Positions 9,720 to 21,117 of a stretch of DNA of 21,117 bases are shown here, piece by piece. The stretch covers positions 1 through 21,117 of the forward strand of contig JNET01034922.1 in NCBI GenBank assembly GCA_000697455.1, read 5' to 3'. The notes under the pieces are model-generated. The model worked only from the letters and a program-made list of their open reading frames with translations. It was not told where the DNA came from and did no database searches. Within the stretch, counting starts at the first letter, position 1, and each line of letters starts with the position of its first letter. Source of the DNA: Basidiobolus heterosporus B8920. Lineage: Eukaryota; Basidiobolomycota; Basidiobolomycetes; Basidiobolales; Basidiobolaceae. A program made the translations under genes and the position numbers.

Positions 9720-12700
9720 ATGCCCACTTCCGACCTTGATAACGGCACCAACAGTGCCGACTATGATGGACCGACTGATTCTGGGGAACGTGCTGATTAT
9801 GGGGAGCTTAACGTTGACGACAGTCAAATGGACTGGGTGAGATTTAAAAAAAGCAACGAACTTTTACTGGGAGAAAATAGTGATACTTCCGTACCCAACG
9901 TTAGACAGATATTTAACCGATATAATACCGAAACATTCAGACCACGTAATATACCTGCAAGTACAACTCAGACATGTCGAACTGGATGTTCAACGATCGG
10001 ACGACGTGCTGCTAACGATCCTGTGTTTCAAGCTTTAGATGAAAAGTACCCGACTTGAAGTTCTCATACATTTTTACCATGTCTCACACTTTCTTGTTAT
10101 TAGTTCTCCTGAACTTCACGCTTTGAGCGAAAAGAGACAATTGAGTTTTCTCCCAATTCTACGAAACAGGCAAGGTTGGACTTACGATAAGATCCGGGAA
10201 GAGTACAAAAACCGAAAAGAGAAAGAGCGGTAAGTAGACGCATGGATGTTATGTAACCGTAAATTTACCTAACTTTCAGTTTTGGGATTTTAGGGACATC
10301 CCAACTGCTCTCACATTATGGAAGAGAATCAAAACATTGTTATACTTTGAGCTGTATCAAAATAAATTTTGTAGCTTTATCAACTCTGAAGAGCGTAGAC
10401 TTATCTTCGTAAGTTGCTACCACAACATATATCTCGACTACAGATCAGCAGCTAAACATCGTGTTTGAGGATAGGTTATACTCGACTTGATCGCCGATTT
10501 GCTGTTTTGCATCTTATACATGGTAGAAATGCAAATGTCAGACAAAACGAACTTTACACCCCAATGGCTCTGGATTGATCGTCCACCAGTTATTTGGTAC
10601 TTAATGATTCTTATGACATGTGAGAACATAACATCTCGTCTATTGCGTTAGTAGATTTATTCCGAATGCGTGTCTTCTCTTTCTTTCTAACCCGTTCCTT
10701 TTGTTCATGAAGAAATCGTGTTTACCCAAAATAGAAGGTAAGAGAGAATTAGCACTATAGCAGAAAAGACTTAGCCAGTAATGAGTTTCTTTTTAGATGG
10801 TCTACTATCATCAGTTTATACACCTTCTTAGACATAGTGGTCGGAGCCCCTGTGATCACCAGTTTATGTATAGCGCACGGACAGTATCTCTATGGTAACA
10901 CACATACCTTTATTTGAGTGATCCCTGGTTGGCGATGTTACTAAATCTCAGCTCTGGTCAAGTTCCATATTTTCTTAGAAGCATCGTGGTGGTCTGGCGT
11001 ATCAAACGAGTTATTCGTAATGTTATTTCCATCCACACAGACAAACTCTACGATCCACTTGTTATGAAGCTCATTGTGCTGGTGGCCTACATTCTTATTA
11101 TTATTTACAATGGCATGGCAGCCTTCCAATACTTTGAATTAATGTTCGCCGACACAAACTACAACCTTATCGACAGCTTCTACTTCACCATTATTACTGT
11201 GTCTACAGTGGGTTATGGTGACATCGTACCAAAGTCAATCCCTGGGAAGTTCGTGGTGATTCTACTCATTATTGTCGTCTTGATCATTTTGCCAAGCCTG
11301 ATTTCCGATATGCTAGAGACCTTGAATCAAAAGAAAGGTTAGTAGTTTATCCTGATCAGACATCGAGCCACTTATGCTCACTGATTTAATTACACTAGAT
11401 GGTGCTGGGTCTTATGAGAGGATTAGAAATACTCACCTTATTATTATTTGTGGAGTGTTTGACCGCACACAAAGAGTGCAAGACATCCTCAATGCGTTCC
11501 TTCATAGTGAAAGACAGTCTGCTATGATAAATATCGTCTTTTTAGGGCGTGAAAAGGCTACAGCTAAAGTCAACGCACTCCTCAATATGCCTAGTTACAA
11601 AGGCCGAGTAACCTATCTGTATGGATGTGTCTTGGTAGGAGATTGGTTGAAGAAGTAGTTATTCGCTTTTGTACTGACAGCATTCCGTCGTTGTTTCTAG
11701 AATGCCCGGGATCTCAAAAGAGCCAGTGTAGCAAATGCTAGCGCTGTGTTCATTCTATCTGGTATTTATTCTTCGTTTGAACCTTTTGTGCGACCACAGG
11801 CTAATTAAGTAGAGTAGATAATAACGTGGAAGATAGTATCGAAGAGGACGAGAACAACACCCTCCGTACCTGGGCCATTCATATCCATGCTCCCCATGTT
11901 CCTATCTACACTTACAATCATCATCCATTCACCACGGTCTATCAGAAAAGCGTCACAGAACAATCAATCTGCCCCCAGGAATTCCAGCAGGTAATTTGAT
12001 TAATGCTTGGATCACATGACGTCGTAATCTCCAACTTTCTATGCAGGCCTTGATTGCACATAACTGTCTCTACAAGGGATCGGCCACATTGATTCTGAAT
12101 CTGCTGTACAACAGTAAGCCCATCGACAAATACTCGGAGCCTTGGCAAGCACAATACGGTAATGTTGCGATGATCTTTGCAGTCATTTGATTCGACCAGT
12201 GTATTGAGTGTGATCAATCTTAGATGATGGCTCAGGCAACGAAATCTATTCAGGTCCGGTGAATCCGGTGTTTGTTGGGAAGCCCTTTGCTTATGTTTCG
12301 TGGGTGAGTATTTCGAGAGATGTTTACACTAGGTGTATATATATAGATATATATAGATGCTCACTCTAGCCCATCCCATTCTCTGTTACTCAATTGTGCA
12401 ACTTGCAGTATATATTCCAGGAATTCCAAGCAATTCTGTTTGCAGTCAATGTGTACGTCAAGAAAACCGATTCCCACCATCTGGTCCTGAACCCTGGAAA
12501 TCATTACATGCTTAAACCCAAGGACATATGTTACTACATCAGCCAAGGTCCTGAAGAGATTGATGATATCTCCAATATGGTAAATCCTTTTGTTGGTATT
12601 TTGCTAATTCATCCTCGACTCATTCCATTCCAGAACCAGGGCCAATTCGAGAAATCTCTGAAGCACATTAGCTACTTGACGCCTTCTGAGCAGGATTTGC

Positions 12701-14112
12701 TCATGAACCCACACATGTCAAATAAATATCATAGTTGCAATCGCAGATCGCTGATTGAGAAATTCCCTTCCTTCAACTCCAACGTCATTGTCGGCCAGCC
12801 ACCACCTCCCTTTGAGGAGCTGGCCACTCCTCTGTGCCATTTGCTCAAGTACCCGATCAACTCAGCTGACAAGATGGTCTTAGACGACGCACGTCTAATG
12901 ACTGATCATATTCTGATTTGCTCCGGCCTCTCAAACCCATTCCGTTTGATATGTACTTTAAGGTAAGTACCGTGTGCATTGATACCCATATGACCGTGAC
13001 TGACCGTATAGTTCAGAGCTGCTCATATTACCGCATCTGAACATCGGAAGATTGTAATTCTCCGTAGTGTGCCACCTTCCGAAGATGAAACCAGAATTTT
13101 GGGAGTTTTCCCAGATATTTACTTTGTTATTGTGAGTTTACCACATCGGTTAATGCCACTTTGATAGTAATGCCGCTAATGCTAGTTTTATTGTCAGGGA
13201 TTGAAAAGAAGCGAAAAGGATCTCCTTCGTGCTGGAATACTAGGATGCAGTAGAGTCATTATATTGCGGAAACAAGATTTTGCTCACAAACACGACGATT
13301 ATGTAGATACATCGGTTATGTAAGTGTTTCTTTCTACAGTTAAGTTGCTCACAAGAAGTCCATAGTAACCAAGCTTGGGGTACACTCTTTAGCATAAGCA
13401 ACCAGTTAGTTAGAAGAATATTAAAACAGCACAACCTCAGTAAATACATCATGGTAGAGCTAGGTTCGTATACTTTTCTACTAAACAAGACAGAATTAGG
13501 ATGCACTGCATACTAACCTTGTCCTTAATACAGTTGAACAGAGCAACGTCAAACTGTTGCAAGCAACGGATAGGCACTCCAAGGATAAGTTCACCAAGGT
13601 TTTCACTCACATGGGTATCTATGCCTCGGGACAAGTCTTCGTCGATTGTCTAATTGATCATCTGTTCTATCAAGTACGTATTTTTCGTAACATTTTCTCG
13701 AAGATTCCAAACTAAGTACGTATCTTTTCAGAGCTATCACAACAAGGCAATTATGAAGCTGGTTAAGCTGCTTTGTGGTTTACGTAGCCAAAAAGATCTC
13801 GCGTTGGATACTAAGCTTGACATAACGTGCTCTTACTTGTGTTGCATAAAAGTACCGGAAAAGTTTGTGGTATGTACCAGTCGCTAAATTTCTACTCTGA
13901 TCGCCGCCTTACCTTTACTTTTCTAGGGTAAAACCTATAACTCTTTATACAGAGAACTTGCCACCGAACAAGGAATCATCCCTCTAGGTTTGTTCCGTGC
14001 CACTGATTGTGAACTTGGGAATACTTCACCCTTTGTCTTTACGAATCCAGTGGCGGCAATGTTGCTTAAAGAAACTGATTTAGTCTACGTTCTGAAAGTC
14101 ACGTTTGATTAA
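9720..14112 (+). CDS. Calcium-activated (BK/Slo-type) potassium channel, 20 exons
   Basis: A six-helix K+ channel with two C-terminal RCK domains. Inferred exons: 9720-10045, 10104-10229, 10294-10408, 10475-10646, 10713-10737, 10797-10894, 10963-11337, 11399-11634, 11701-11761, 11818-11990, 12047-12158, 12224-12303, 12409-12579, 12634-12962, 13017-13131, 13198-13319, 13393-13463, 13534-13673, 13732-13869, 13927-14112. They total 3171 nt (1056 aa) with phases that close. Features: S4 FLRSIVVVWRIKRVIRN (291-307); S5 near 320-345; selectivity filter STVGYGD (368-374); S6 near 384-405; RCK1 from THLIIICGVFD (424); NPGNHYML in the BK alpha-type segment; RCK2 from DHILICSGLSN (781). No S0 helix precedes S1. 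The acidic run of the animal calcium bowl is absent: the equivalent stretch is VELVEQSNVKLLQATDRHSK. Weakest boundaries: the donors and acceptors around exons 4-7. AATAAA at 14319-14324 may be its poly(A) signal. Membrane (plasma or organelle) protein. Confidence 0.88.
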
Positions 14113-14380
14113 TCGCGAACAGGTGCGCCATGTGTGACCTTTCTTTTCGTCCTTCGTTTTTCAATCTTTTTTTCTACCAGTAGTGGCTGTATCTGTGCTG
14201 GTGACCCTATACTTATATATAATTAGTCCCAAATTTCTTAGAATACTATTTTATATAATTTTAATAGATTTTCGTATCACCTTTTGATAAACAATTATTG
14301 GTGAAATCCGTTGAACAAAATAAAGTCCAAAAGGGCAAAAATTTGACTGAATATCTGTTTACATTGCTTCGTCTATTGAT

Positions 14381-15456
14381 ATGATATTCTTGCGTTGTGG
14401 TATAACCACTACACTTCGAATAACTCAACGTAGGTGTATTTCTACCAACGTCGGTAGTGTTCAACACAACAGTCTCAAGTCATACCTGCTTGTTGGAGCT
14501 GGTCTATGTTTGGGAGGATATGGGTATCTAACTTATCACCAAAAAGGTGTCGCTGGAATCGAGCCAGACTGCTATACTCCTTTGTCGATCCAAGAAATCA
14601 AAGACGTGAATCATGACTCGAAAATTTACAAACTTGCTTATAGAAATAGTGAGTCCTGTGTTGAAATCCCTCTTTCTAGCTCAGTATATGTGAAAGATGA
14701 TTCCATGCAAATAATGCGACCATTCACTCCTATTTCCGATTCCAATACTAAGGGATATGTAGAATTGCTAATTAAACTATACCCAGACGGTTCGATGTCC
14801 CAGTTTTTGAAGGACCGTACAGTAGGCGATGTTCTTGAGGTTCGTGGACCTATTGTGAATTGGGAGTATCAACCTAATAAATACCGGGCAATCGGAATGG
14901 TAAGTTTCAACTAGGTACTTGTGACGAACTTTACAAATCTCTCTATCTTCTCACTGGACATGACTTGAAATATTTAGGTTGCTGGTGGGACTGGTATAAC
15001 TCCCATGTATCAAATAATTCGAGGTATACTTGGTAATCCTGAAGATAAAACCAAGGTATCTTTGATTTATGCGAACCGCAGCGAAGAAGATATACTTCTG
15101 CGTCAGGAACTTGAAACGTTAGCGAAGCTGCATCCCGACCGATTCACTTTTTATTTTGTGGTGGACAAGGCAGTGGAAGCTCAAAAGTGGACACAAGGAA
15201 TTGGTTTCATTACTAGAGAAATGGTTTCTCAACAACTACCAAAACCAGAGGATGGTATTAAAATTCTTGTGTGTGGTCCTGAAGGGTAATTTTTCGCTTA
15301 ACTGTCTTCACTTGTGCTCAGTACTAATCTAGTGCTTTCCTTCACAGACTGATGCGCCATGTCTCGGGGCAGCGTGCTCGTGATTGGTCTCAAGGCTCGC
15401 TTGCTGGGCTTTTAAAAGAGCTAGGCTACACTAAGGAACAAGTTCACAAATTCTAG
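14381..15456 (+). CDS. MCR1: Mitochondrial NADH-cytochrome b5 reductase
   Basis: FAD enzyme that passes electrons from NADH to cytochrome b5 or similar acceptors at the outer mitochondrial membrane/intermembrane space (Mcr1 type). Three exons: 14381-14899, 14978-15285, 15348-15456, giving 311 aa against 302 in yeast Mcr1. The N-terminus is Arg/Ser/Thr-rich without acids (1-23), like a mitochondrial presequence, followed by a membrane segment at 34-51 (SYLLVGAGLCLGGYGYL). FAD motifs are RPFTPIS (113-119) and GSMSQFL (137-143); NADH motifs are AGGTGITPMY (175-184) and CGPEGLM (272-278). The C-terminus HKF resembles the family's usual aromatic end. It lies 268 bp downstream of the channel gene on the same strand. 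The FAD variant Phe in place of the common Tyr in RxYTxxS is conservative. Confidence 0.93.
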
Positions 15457-15999
15457 CGTCAGAACATTCATTGCACACATAGATACACTTCACATTAGAG
15501 CATTCCCCCATACACTTTACAAACAATAAATGCTGATCGCATGCGTGGTTTATTTAGATCCGGTTTTAAATGATTTCTTGCAATCCTGAGTAGTCTTTCA
15601 ATGGTGCATTTGTGTTCCGATTTCATTGGCATTTGAAAGCGTTGAAATCACTTGTTATGATTAAGAGATCCCTGTGCTCTTATTGGCTTATATGGTGATA
15701 CGTTTAGATTCTAAGCATTTTGTTCCCTCCCAAGGCAACTTGCACGGTCCAGGTCTGTGACGTATACTTATTGAATTACAGTGGTTGTTGGGGGACTAGG
15801 TCCGATTCTGGTCCATGGGCCAGTAGTTCTCCTGGAGACCCAATTTCATCATCATAAATTTTTAATTCTTAGCAGTTCCCATCGTAAGATTAGGATTAAA
15901 CTACACGCGGCTTTGCTCGCATTTTTCAAGTGGTCCCAAATTTGAGTGGTGCTGAACTTGACCTTTTATCTTTTCACTTATACTGTGTGTTGAATAGAA
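15457..15999. other. Intergenic between reductase and gamma-COP genes
   Basis: Holds the reductase 3' end (AATAAA at 15525-15530) and presumably the gamma-COP promoter. No coding potential was found. A near-palindrome, CTGGTCCATGGGCCAG, lies around 15818, and there is no clear TATA box. Confidence 0.6.
15525..15530 (+). terminator. Polyadenylation signal of the reductase gene
   Basis: AATAAA lies 69 bp after the stop codon, in ACAATAAATGCTGATCG. Confidence 0.6.
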
Positions 16000-18900
16000 A
16001 TGAGTTGGGCAAAGAAAGACGAGGATGGAGGTATTGGTCGACTTTTTTTGTTATTCTCTTGTTGGCCTTACCCATATGGTTCAACTTTATTCATCCATCT
16101 GTTGTTTCTTATGAACTTTAGGTGAGTCTGGCCTTTTGCATCACCTCGATAAGACCACAGTTCTACAGGAGGCTCGAGTGTTCAACGAAACCCCTATCCA
16201 ACCCAAGAAATGCCGCATCCTTCTAGCTAAAATCGCCTATTTATTGTACATGGGTGAATCGTTTGCTACCAACGAGGCCACCGACTTGTTTTTTAGCATC
16301 ACCAAGCTTTTCCAATCCAAAGATGTATAATACTTTATATATTCTCATCCTTTTCTTTTGACCTGCCCACTCACTAAACTTTCCTTGTACAGACCTCTCT
16401 GCGTCAAATAGTCTATTTGGTGATCAAAGAGCTTTCTACTATTGCTCAAGATGTCATCATGATTACAAGTAGTTTAACTAGGGATATGCAACCGAACTCC
16501 GAAGCTATCTACCGACCAAATGCTATTCGTGCTCTCTGTAAGATCGTAGATGTAAGCTTTCTATCTGTCTATTTGGTCCTTTTCTTTTGTTCATTGGTAT
16601 GTTCTTTACCCTTAGGCCAATATGTTACAAGGAGTTGAGCGTTTCTTGAAAGCGGCTATTGTTGACAAGACCTCTTCCATCTCTTCTGCTGCTTTAGTGT
16701 CTAGCTATCATATGATTCCAATTGCCAAGGATGTCGTGCGTCGCTGGGCTAATGAGGTTCAAGAAGCCATGAACTGCAAGTCCAGTTTGGGTTTTATGTC
16801 TTCCTCTTCATACACCGGTAACGGCATTATGTCACAATACCACGCAATGGGACTTCTTTATCAGATTAGACAACATGATCGTATGGCAGTCATTAAGCTA
16901 GTCCAATCCTTCGCTGGGTCTGGTAGAGGCTTCTTGAGCTCCTCCGCTACACTTCGTAGTACCATGGCTCACTGTCTGTTGATTAGATATGCCTGTAAGG
17001 TTATGGAAGAGGATCCTAGGTTTGTTTATTTACTATGATTCAATTAGTAACATCCCACTCTCTCTAAACAATCTTTATTTCCAGCACGCAAAAACAGCTC
17101 TTTGAGTTACTCGAGGGATGGCTTCGCCATAAGAGTGATATGGTCAACTATGAAGCTGCCAAGGCTATTTGTGCTATGACAAATTTGAGCGCCAAGGAAT
17201 TATTCTCTGCGGTGTCAGGTAAGTTTCGCAAGAGCACTTGGTCAATGATCACTTCTAATACGCTTCACATATAGTCTTGCAGCATTTCCTCTCCTCCTCC
17301 AAACCAACCCTCCGTTTCGCTGCTATCCGTACACTAAACAGATTGGCCATGACCAACCCTACCGCGGTCACAGTGTGTAATGTCGATATGGAGAATCTTA
17401 TCACTGACTCGAACCGTAGTGTAGCAACCTTTGCCATCACCACTTTACTCAAGACCGGAAACGAGGCTAGCGTCGATAGACTCATGAAGCAAATCAGTGG
17501 ATTTATGTCAGAGATCTCGGACGAATTCAAGGTGATCGTAGTTGAAGCCATTAGGTCGTTGTGTCTGAAGTTCCCAGCCAAACACGGAACCATGCTCGCA
17601 TTCTTGAGTGGGATCCTCAGAGATGAGGGTGGGTACGAATTCAAACGTGCGGTGGTCGAGGCTATCTTCGATCTAATCAAGAATATCCCTGAATCGAAGG
17701 AAATCTCTTTATCACATTTGTGCGAATTCATCGAAGATTGTGAATTCACCAAAATCTCCGTTCGCATCCTTCATCTTCTTGGTATTGAAGGTCCAAAAAC
17801 TCCAACCCCAACGGTGTACATCCGTTATATTTACAACCGAATTATCCTCGAAAATGCCATCGTCCGTGCTGCTGCGGTGAGTGCTTTGGGTAAGTTTGGT
17901 GTGAACGTCAACGACGAGAATGTCAAGAAGAGTGTACGTGTACTCTTGACCAGGTGTCTTGACGATGTTGATGACGAGGTCCGTGATCGTGCTACTTGGG
18001 CTCTCAGAGTGATGGGGGATGAGATTACCGCGGAGAAATACGTCAAGGATGACTCTTCGTACGCATTAGCCGCTCTAGAGAGAAGCCTTGTTGATTACTG
18101 CAGTACTCCAGAAAGAACAGAGGTACCTTTTGATATCTCGACCATTCCTCAGATCACCAGAAAGCAGGCCGAAGCTGAACGCCACACTGTCAGCGCTATT
18201 GATTACGCCAACTTGGGTACAGTCCCAAGTGCCGCCGGTCCCGCCTCACCTTCCGCCCCTCAAAAGTCGCAGCCATCTAAAGTTGAACAGCAAGTGTCGT
18301 ATGCCAAAGAAATGGCGAAAATCCCTGAATTTGCCAGCTACGGACCTCTATTCAAGAGTAGTCTTAAGCCAGTTGAACTTACTGAGAGTGAAACTGAATA
18401 TGTAGTCAGCTGCACGAAACACATGTTTGCCGAACACGTTGTGTTCCAATTCCATTGTCACAACACATTGAACGATTCTCTTTTGGAAAATGTCTCGGTC
18501 ATCATGCAAACGGATGATGAAGGTTTGGAAGAAGTGGCCAATATCCCAGTGGATCAACTGGTCTATGATGTACCCGGTTCAGTCTTTGTCGCGTTCAAGA
18601 AAGAGGATCCCGAGGTCTTCCCTGTTGCCACCTACTCCAACACCATGAAGTTCGTTGTCAAGGATTGTGACCCAAGTACTGGCGAGCCAGACGAGCAGGG
18701 TTACGAGGATGAATATTTGGTAAGAACAGGGATGTTATCCGGGTTGTATCGATCGTTTTACTAACACAGATGCTTCAAAATCGAACTAGTTGGAAGACGT
18801 TGAACTCAGCATCGGTGATTATATCCTTCCTTCATACATCAGCGATTTCGGTAGAGTCTGGGAAGAACTTGGTGAAGAGGCTGAAGTGGTCGAAACCTTT

Positions 18901-19230
18901 GCATTAACCGCTCTGGATAGTCTACAAGGTATAGTCTTTCGAATGAACCCGAAACCCAACATCATTTATTAATCTTATAATACCATGGATTTATCAGCTG
19001 CCGTTACCTCCATCATCGACATTCTTAGTATGCAACCATTGGAGAATACTGACTCACCCAAGAGTCAAACAACTCATACCCTTTTCCTTTCCGGAATCTT
19101 CCTTGGTGGAATCAAGGTATTGGTCAAATCTCGTATGAGCTTCACCAAGACTACCGGAGTCACCATGGAGCTCTCTGTGCGCAGTAGTGACGAGGAAGTC
19201 AGTCGGTTTGTTATGGCCACCATTGCTTAA
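16000..19230 (+). CDS. SEC21: Coatomer subunit gamma (gamma-COP)
   Basis: COPI coat subunit that binds cargo and Arf1 on Golgi membranes for retrograde transport. Eight exons: 16000-16030, 16122-16324, 16393-16551, 16616-17019, 17085-17218, 17275-18719, 18790-18928, 18998-19230, giving 2748 nt (915 aa; yeast Sec21 has 935, human COPG1 874). The 31-nt first exon encodes [10 protein letters not shown] and splices into [18 protein letters not shown], matching the family's charged start. An alpha-solenoid (adaptin N) runs to about residue 600, with [52 protein letters not shown] and [13 protein letters not shown] Pro/Ser/Ala-rich hinge (about 620-655) leads to the appendage: platform from [11 protein letters not shown] with [10 protein letters not shown] and [20 protein letters not shown], then the C-terminal subdomain with [13 protein letters not shown]. 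Apparently intact and very well conserved. Confidence 0.97.
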
Positions 19231-19307
19231 ATTAATCTATGAATAAGAAAAGATTTGCCTCATATTTTATTCTATAAACCTCGGAAAGATGCATACTATT
19301 GATGGTT

Positions 19308-19360
19308 TTTCCTCTCCTTTCCCCTTCCTTTCCCTTTCCTTTCCTTTCCTTCCCACCCCT
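19308..19360 (+). repeat. Polypyrimidine (CCTTT)n tract in the gamma-COP 3' UTR
   Basis: About 50 bp of nearly pure pyrimidine made of CCTTT/CCCTTTCC units, ending 6 bp before the poly(A) signal. A similar C/T-rich tract precedes the poly(A) signal of the PP1 subunit gene. Confidence 0.75.
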
Positions 19361-19365
19361 GCCAC

Positions 19366-19371
19366 AATAAA
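19366..19371 (+). terminator. Polyadenylation signal of the gamma-COP gene
   Basis: AATAAA in CACAATAAAAATC lies 136 bp after the stop codon and 89 bp short of the convergent gene's stop codon. Confidence 0.6.
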
Positions 19372-19459
19372 AATCTATATAATGAGTGGTTCTTTTGGAT
19401 TTTATATCATGAAAATAATTGCTTTGACAAGATTATGCGATGGTTAAATGGCTGTAATA

Positions 19460-20536
19460 TCAAAGTGCTGGTAGGCTGAGGGTCATTGATGATGGTGATT
19501 CTGGGTGTGTGGCCCTCGGTAGAGAGGAGTACGGAGATATTTCAGTGTTGGGCTCCCTTATTAATGAAGAGTACCTGGGTTCTTGAACGTGAGAAGAAAT
19601 GCTTGGTGCAGTACTGCCTCTCAAGATGCTGGAAATATATGAGGAATGTGAAATTGCCGATATACTACGTGTGGTACTTGCGCTCCTTGCAACCGAGGAT
19701 GTAGGATATCTAGATTCACTCGAGTGGTAAGAGATCGTTGATGAAGTACGTATGGTGTTACTACTCAAAGATATTGAAGAGACGGTGGGTGTATGGGAAA
19801 AGTGCGATGTTGGGGATAAGATATGTGTAGTATTTGTACTTACAACTGAAGATGTGGGATATCTGGATTCGCTTGGGCGGTATGAGGTAACGTTGCTAGT
19901 CGAAGATACCGAAGAGACTGTAGGTGTATGGGAAACGTATGATGTCGGTGATAAGATATGTGTAGTATTTGTACTTATAACTGAAGATGTGGTATATCTG
20001 GATTCGCTTGGGCGGTGTGAGGTAGCGTAGCTACTTGAAGATATTGAGACAGTACGGGTGGTAGCTGATGGAATAGGTAGAATAATACTACTCGAGATAA
20101 ATGACAAAGTTGCTGAAGTATAGGTGCTTGACGATGCATGGTATGATGTGCTACTCTTTCGTGGGACCGGTGAAGGTGCGGCCGTAGACGGATAGTGTAA
20201 ACTTTGGGATATAGTATGTGTGGTGGCTGAGGACTCGGATCTGGAATTGGCTACGGAATGTGTATCTAGTGAGAAACTATAGGTGCTACTAGCACTCCAG
20301 ATGGTGGATTCAGTCACTACCGTAGATAAATAAGAACTGGCAGTGATTTCTGCTACAGAACTGGTGCTTGCAACACGTCTTGAATAGGATGTAGCCCAAG
20401 CACAACCACAAGTTGGGAGATTACGTTGGGAATTTTGGTTTGAAGCATGAGTCGCCGTGCTAATTGGTGCATTGGCCACGTAGTTGGGGTATAGTAGCAC
20501 CAAGGTGGTAACTTGAATTAGAATTGTAGGGATCAT
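19460..20536 (-). CDS. Secreted Ser/Thr-rich repeat protein, probably cell surface
   Basis: Encodes 358 aa in one exon from the first true ATG at 20536; the open frame extends seven codons upstream but has no earlier ATG. Residues 1-23 (MIPTILIQVTTLVLLYPNYV then ANA) look like a signal peptide. Only two cysteines follow, in CGCAW (43-47). The rest is mostly Ser and Thr with Tyr, Pro, His and Arg. Three imperfect repeats start at SESRY near residues 175, 220 and 271: RPSESRY[T/P]TSSV, then STNTTHILSPTS and SHTPTVSS. Periods are 45 and 51 residues, and the third copy is diverged. N-glycosylation sequons occur as NTT (twice) and NVT, and heavy O-mannosylation is likely. No C-terminal hydrophobic GPI signal is visible. 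It could be a cell-wall mucin or adhesin-like protein. I recognise no family. Convergent with gamma-COP. Confidence 0.75.
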   Translation of the reverse strand: MIPTILIQVTTLVLLYPNYVANAPISTATHASNQNSQRNLPTCGCAWATSYSRRVASTSSVAEITASSYLSTVVTESTIWSASSTYSFSLDTHSVANSRSESSATTHTISQSLHYPSTAAPSPVPRKSSTSYHASSSTYTSATLSFISSSIILPIPSATTRTVSISSSSYATSHRPSESRYTTSSVISTNTTHILSPTSYVSHTPTVSSVSSTSNVTSYRPSESRYPTSSVVSTNTTHILSPTSHFSHTPTVSSISLSSNTIRTSSTISYHSSESRYPTSSVARSASTTRSISAISHSSYISSILRGSTAPSISSHVQEPRYSSLIREPNTEISPYSSLPRATHPESPSSMTLSLPAL

Positions 20537-20583
20537 ATCTTTCTTCCTTGTCTGCACTTCCTTATTCTTCTTACCTCTTGCCC

Positions 20584-20589
20584 TTTATA
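20584..20589 (-). promoter_or_regulatory. Probable TATA box of the Ser/Thr-rich gene
   Basis: On the minus strand this reads GGTATAAAGGGCAAG, about 48 bp upstream of the ATG at 20536. The short distance implies a short 5' leader and supports that start. Confidence 0.55.
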
Positions 20590-21117
20590 CCTCCTATGAG
20601 TTAAGGCTTGGCTAGCAACATTCAACTCACAAACAGACACCATATGGCTTTCATCCATATACAATTATCATTATTGCTGGTTTTGGTTGGGCTTATGTAC
20701 AGCCAAGCCACAAACCATTGTCAAATCGATCAGACTCCTAGGAACTCTTAACAATCCTTACACCCTAACTCTCGGATAGCACTCCATTATCACCGTTGGC
20801 TCAGCTAAAACGTTTCCTGAAATGTAAAGTAGCCTTTTTTCTCTTGTGATTGCTTCAAAATCTCAAAGAATCGGTCAGGGATAGAACTAACAATCCAGAT
20901 ATGTAAGCAAATAAAGATTGGTGACAGCTGTTCACCATAAGCCTACGCTTTTACTCCGTTTTACCTTGGATCCTCTTTATTATTACTGGTTCTAACCACA
21001 GATTAATCTTGTTCTTTCACCTCCCACTTCCCTCAAACCATACGAAATATATTGCCTTGAACAGTTGTGGCACAGCATTTACACTCACCATATTTGTCTT
21101 TGCACTTGAGCGAACCT
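20590..21117. other. Intergenic end of window, no gene seen
   Basis: No family-like frame was found on either strand. An AATAAA at 20910-20915 has no coding region upstream to which it could belong. The region upstream of the Ser/Thr-rich gene presumably carries its regulatory sequence. Confidence 0.55.

Overview
The window looks like nuclear DNA of a fungus, probably an early-diverging (zygomycete- or chytrid-type) lineage. Evidence: compact intron-bearing genes with 54-105 bp GT-AG introns and CTAAC/CTGAC/CTAAT-like branch sites; a CBM21 glycogen-targeting PP1 subunit; a mitochondrial Mcr1-type NADH-cytochrome b5 reductase; a secreted Ser/Thr-rich protein; TTAGGG-type repeats; AT-rich intergenic DNA. 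A BK/Slo-type potassium channel is not expected in Ascomycota or Basidiomycota and points to an early branch. The species cannot be named from the sequence.

Layout. 1-2.6 kb: gene-poor, short repeats and unassigned ORFs. 2.86-3.99 kb (+): intronless PP1 regulatory subunit with an RVxF motif and a CBM21 domain. 4.2-6.98 kb: gene-poor and AT-rich, with a possible orphan first exon, a short interstitial telomere-like run, a long hairpin and diverged repeats. 6985-7003: an exact 19-bp Tn5 mosaic end, i.e. Nextera library adaptor. It cuts off the 3' part of the N-acetylglucosamine-6-phosphate deacetylase gene (minus strand, 7004-7925), so the join between the left 7 kb and the right 14 kb should not be trusted. 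7.9-9.7 kb: long divergent intergenic region with tandem repeats. 9.72-14.11 kb (+): a BK-type channel gene that I resolve into 20 exons (1056 codons before the stop; reading frame closes). 14.38-15.46 kb (+): mitochondrial NADH-cytochrome b5 reductase, 3 exons. 16.00-19.23 kb (+): gamma-COP (Sec21), 8 exons, 915 aa. 19.46-20.54 kb (-): secreted Ser/Thr-rich repeat protein, convergent with gamma-COP. The end is intergenic.

The genes are functionally unrelated: glycogen-phosphatase targeting, amino-sugar catabolism, ion conductance, mitochondrial redox, COPI transport and cell surface. I see no operon-like system, CRISPR array, RNA gene or identifiable transposon. I did not find a convincing undescribed system. 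The observations most worth attention are the adaptor chimera, the BK channel with a degenerate calcium bowl and a 25-nt microexon, and the repeat-built secreted protein.
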